Shown here: in pieces, positions 63,335 through 64,000 of the stretch | Layout of the letters: every line of letters starts with the position of its first letter | How positions within the stretch are numbered: position 1 is the stretch's first letter | The notes under the pieces: generated by a model | The model's database searches: none | Seen by the model: the letters and a program-made list of their open reading frames with translations, nothing else | What the model was told of the DNA's origin: nothing | Origin: Marivivens aquimaris | GTDB lineage: Bacteria; Pseudomonadota; Alphaproteobacteria; Rhodobacterales; Rhodobacteraceae | Reading direction: 5' to 3' | DNA length: 64,000 bases | Assembly (NCBI RefSeq): GCF_015220045.1 | Contig: NZ_JADBGB010000001.1 | Span: forward strand, 2,248,501 to 2,312,500 | Position numbers and translations under genes: made by a program

Positions 63335-64000
<666 letters not shown>

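Overview
The window looks like a chromosomal segment of a Rhodobacteraceae (roseobacter-type) alphaproteobacterium. The evidence is the GC-rich third-position codon use, the uric-acid, ectoine, taurine and uronate catabolism genes typical of marine roseobacters, the TRAP transporter, and an rrn end in the order 23S-5S-tRNA-fMet. I see no insertion sequence, prophage, integrase or CRISPR array. Most genes sit in tight operons with 1-11 bp overlaps.

Layout: (1) 1-10.2 kb, minus strand: flagellar rod/ring/hook operon flgBCDEFGHIJK behind a near-perfect sigma-54 promoter. FlgK is very long and runs off the left edge. A divergent, extremely acidic protein of unknown function follows. (2) 11.3-15.4 kb: a signalling triad made of a LuxR-type response regulator, a cysteine-free periplasmic protein with a molybdopterin-oxidoreductase-like fold, and a hybrid histidine kinase with its own HPt domain. 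(3) 15.5-18.6 kb: taurine-pyruvate-type aminotransferase, a degenerate DgoK-like protein and an aldose epimerase. (4) 18.6-23.1 kb: urate to glyoxylate pathway (puuD, uraH; divergent puuE-uraD fusion, ureidoglycine aminohydrolase, allA). (5) 23.1-26.9 kb: copper efflux (cueR, copA, copZ) and a CorA-type transporter. (6) 27.0-30.8 kb: a large RTX serralysin-like protease with five 92-residue repeats. (7) 31.0-33.3 kb: tRNA-Met, hemC, hemE. (8) 33.3-37.9 kb: ectoine degradation (M20 deacetylase, doeA, Lrp-type doeX, doeD). (9) 38.0-44.7 kb: a 2238-residue surface protein combining DUF11-like repeats, an OmpA domain and a C-terminal barrel. (10) 45.3-48.2 kb: an operon for a PLP lyase, an M24 hydrolase and an EutA/arylmalonate-decarboxylase-like protein. 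(11) 48.2-50.1 kb: a sorbosone-dehydrogenase-family protein and a VOC protein. (12) 50.1-59.2 kb: hexuronate/hexonate catabolism (zinc dehydrogenase, TRAP dctPQM, uxuA, uxuB, kdgK) bracketed by two paralogous GntR regulators. (13) 59.3-60.7 kb: a PepSY-like protein with an Asp/His-rich tail, divergent from a membrane-anchored LuxR-type regulator. (14) 60.9-62.9 kb: a cupin and a sulfatase-like hydrolase. (15) 63.0-64.0 kb: tRNA-fMet, 5S and the 3' end of 23S rRNA.

How the parts work together: the catabolic blocks would feed osmolyte, purine, taurine and uronic-acid carbon and nitrogen into central metabolism. The least explained pieces are the giant OmpA/barrel repeat protein, the membrane LuxR/Asp-rich pair, the Cys-free molybdopterin-fold protein beside the hybrid kinase, and the acidic protein facing the flagellar promoter. 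All calls rest on reading the sequence and recalled family features; no database search was run.
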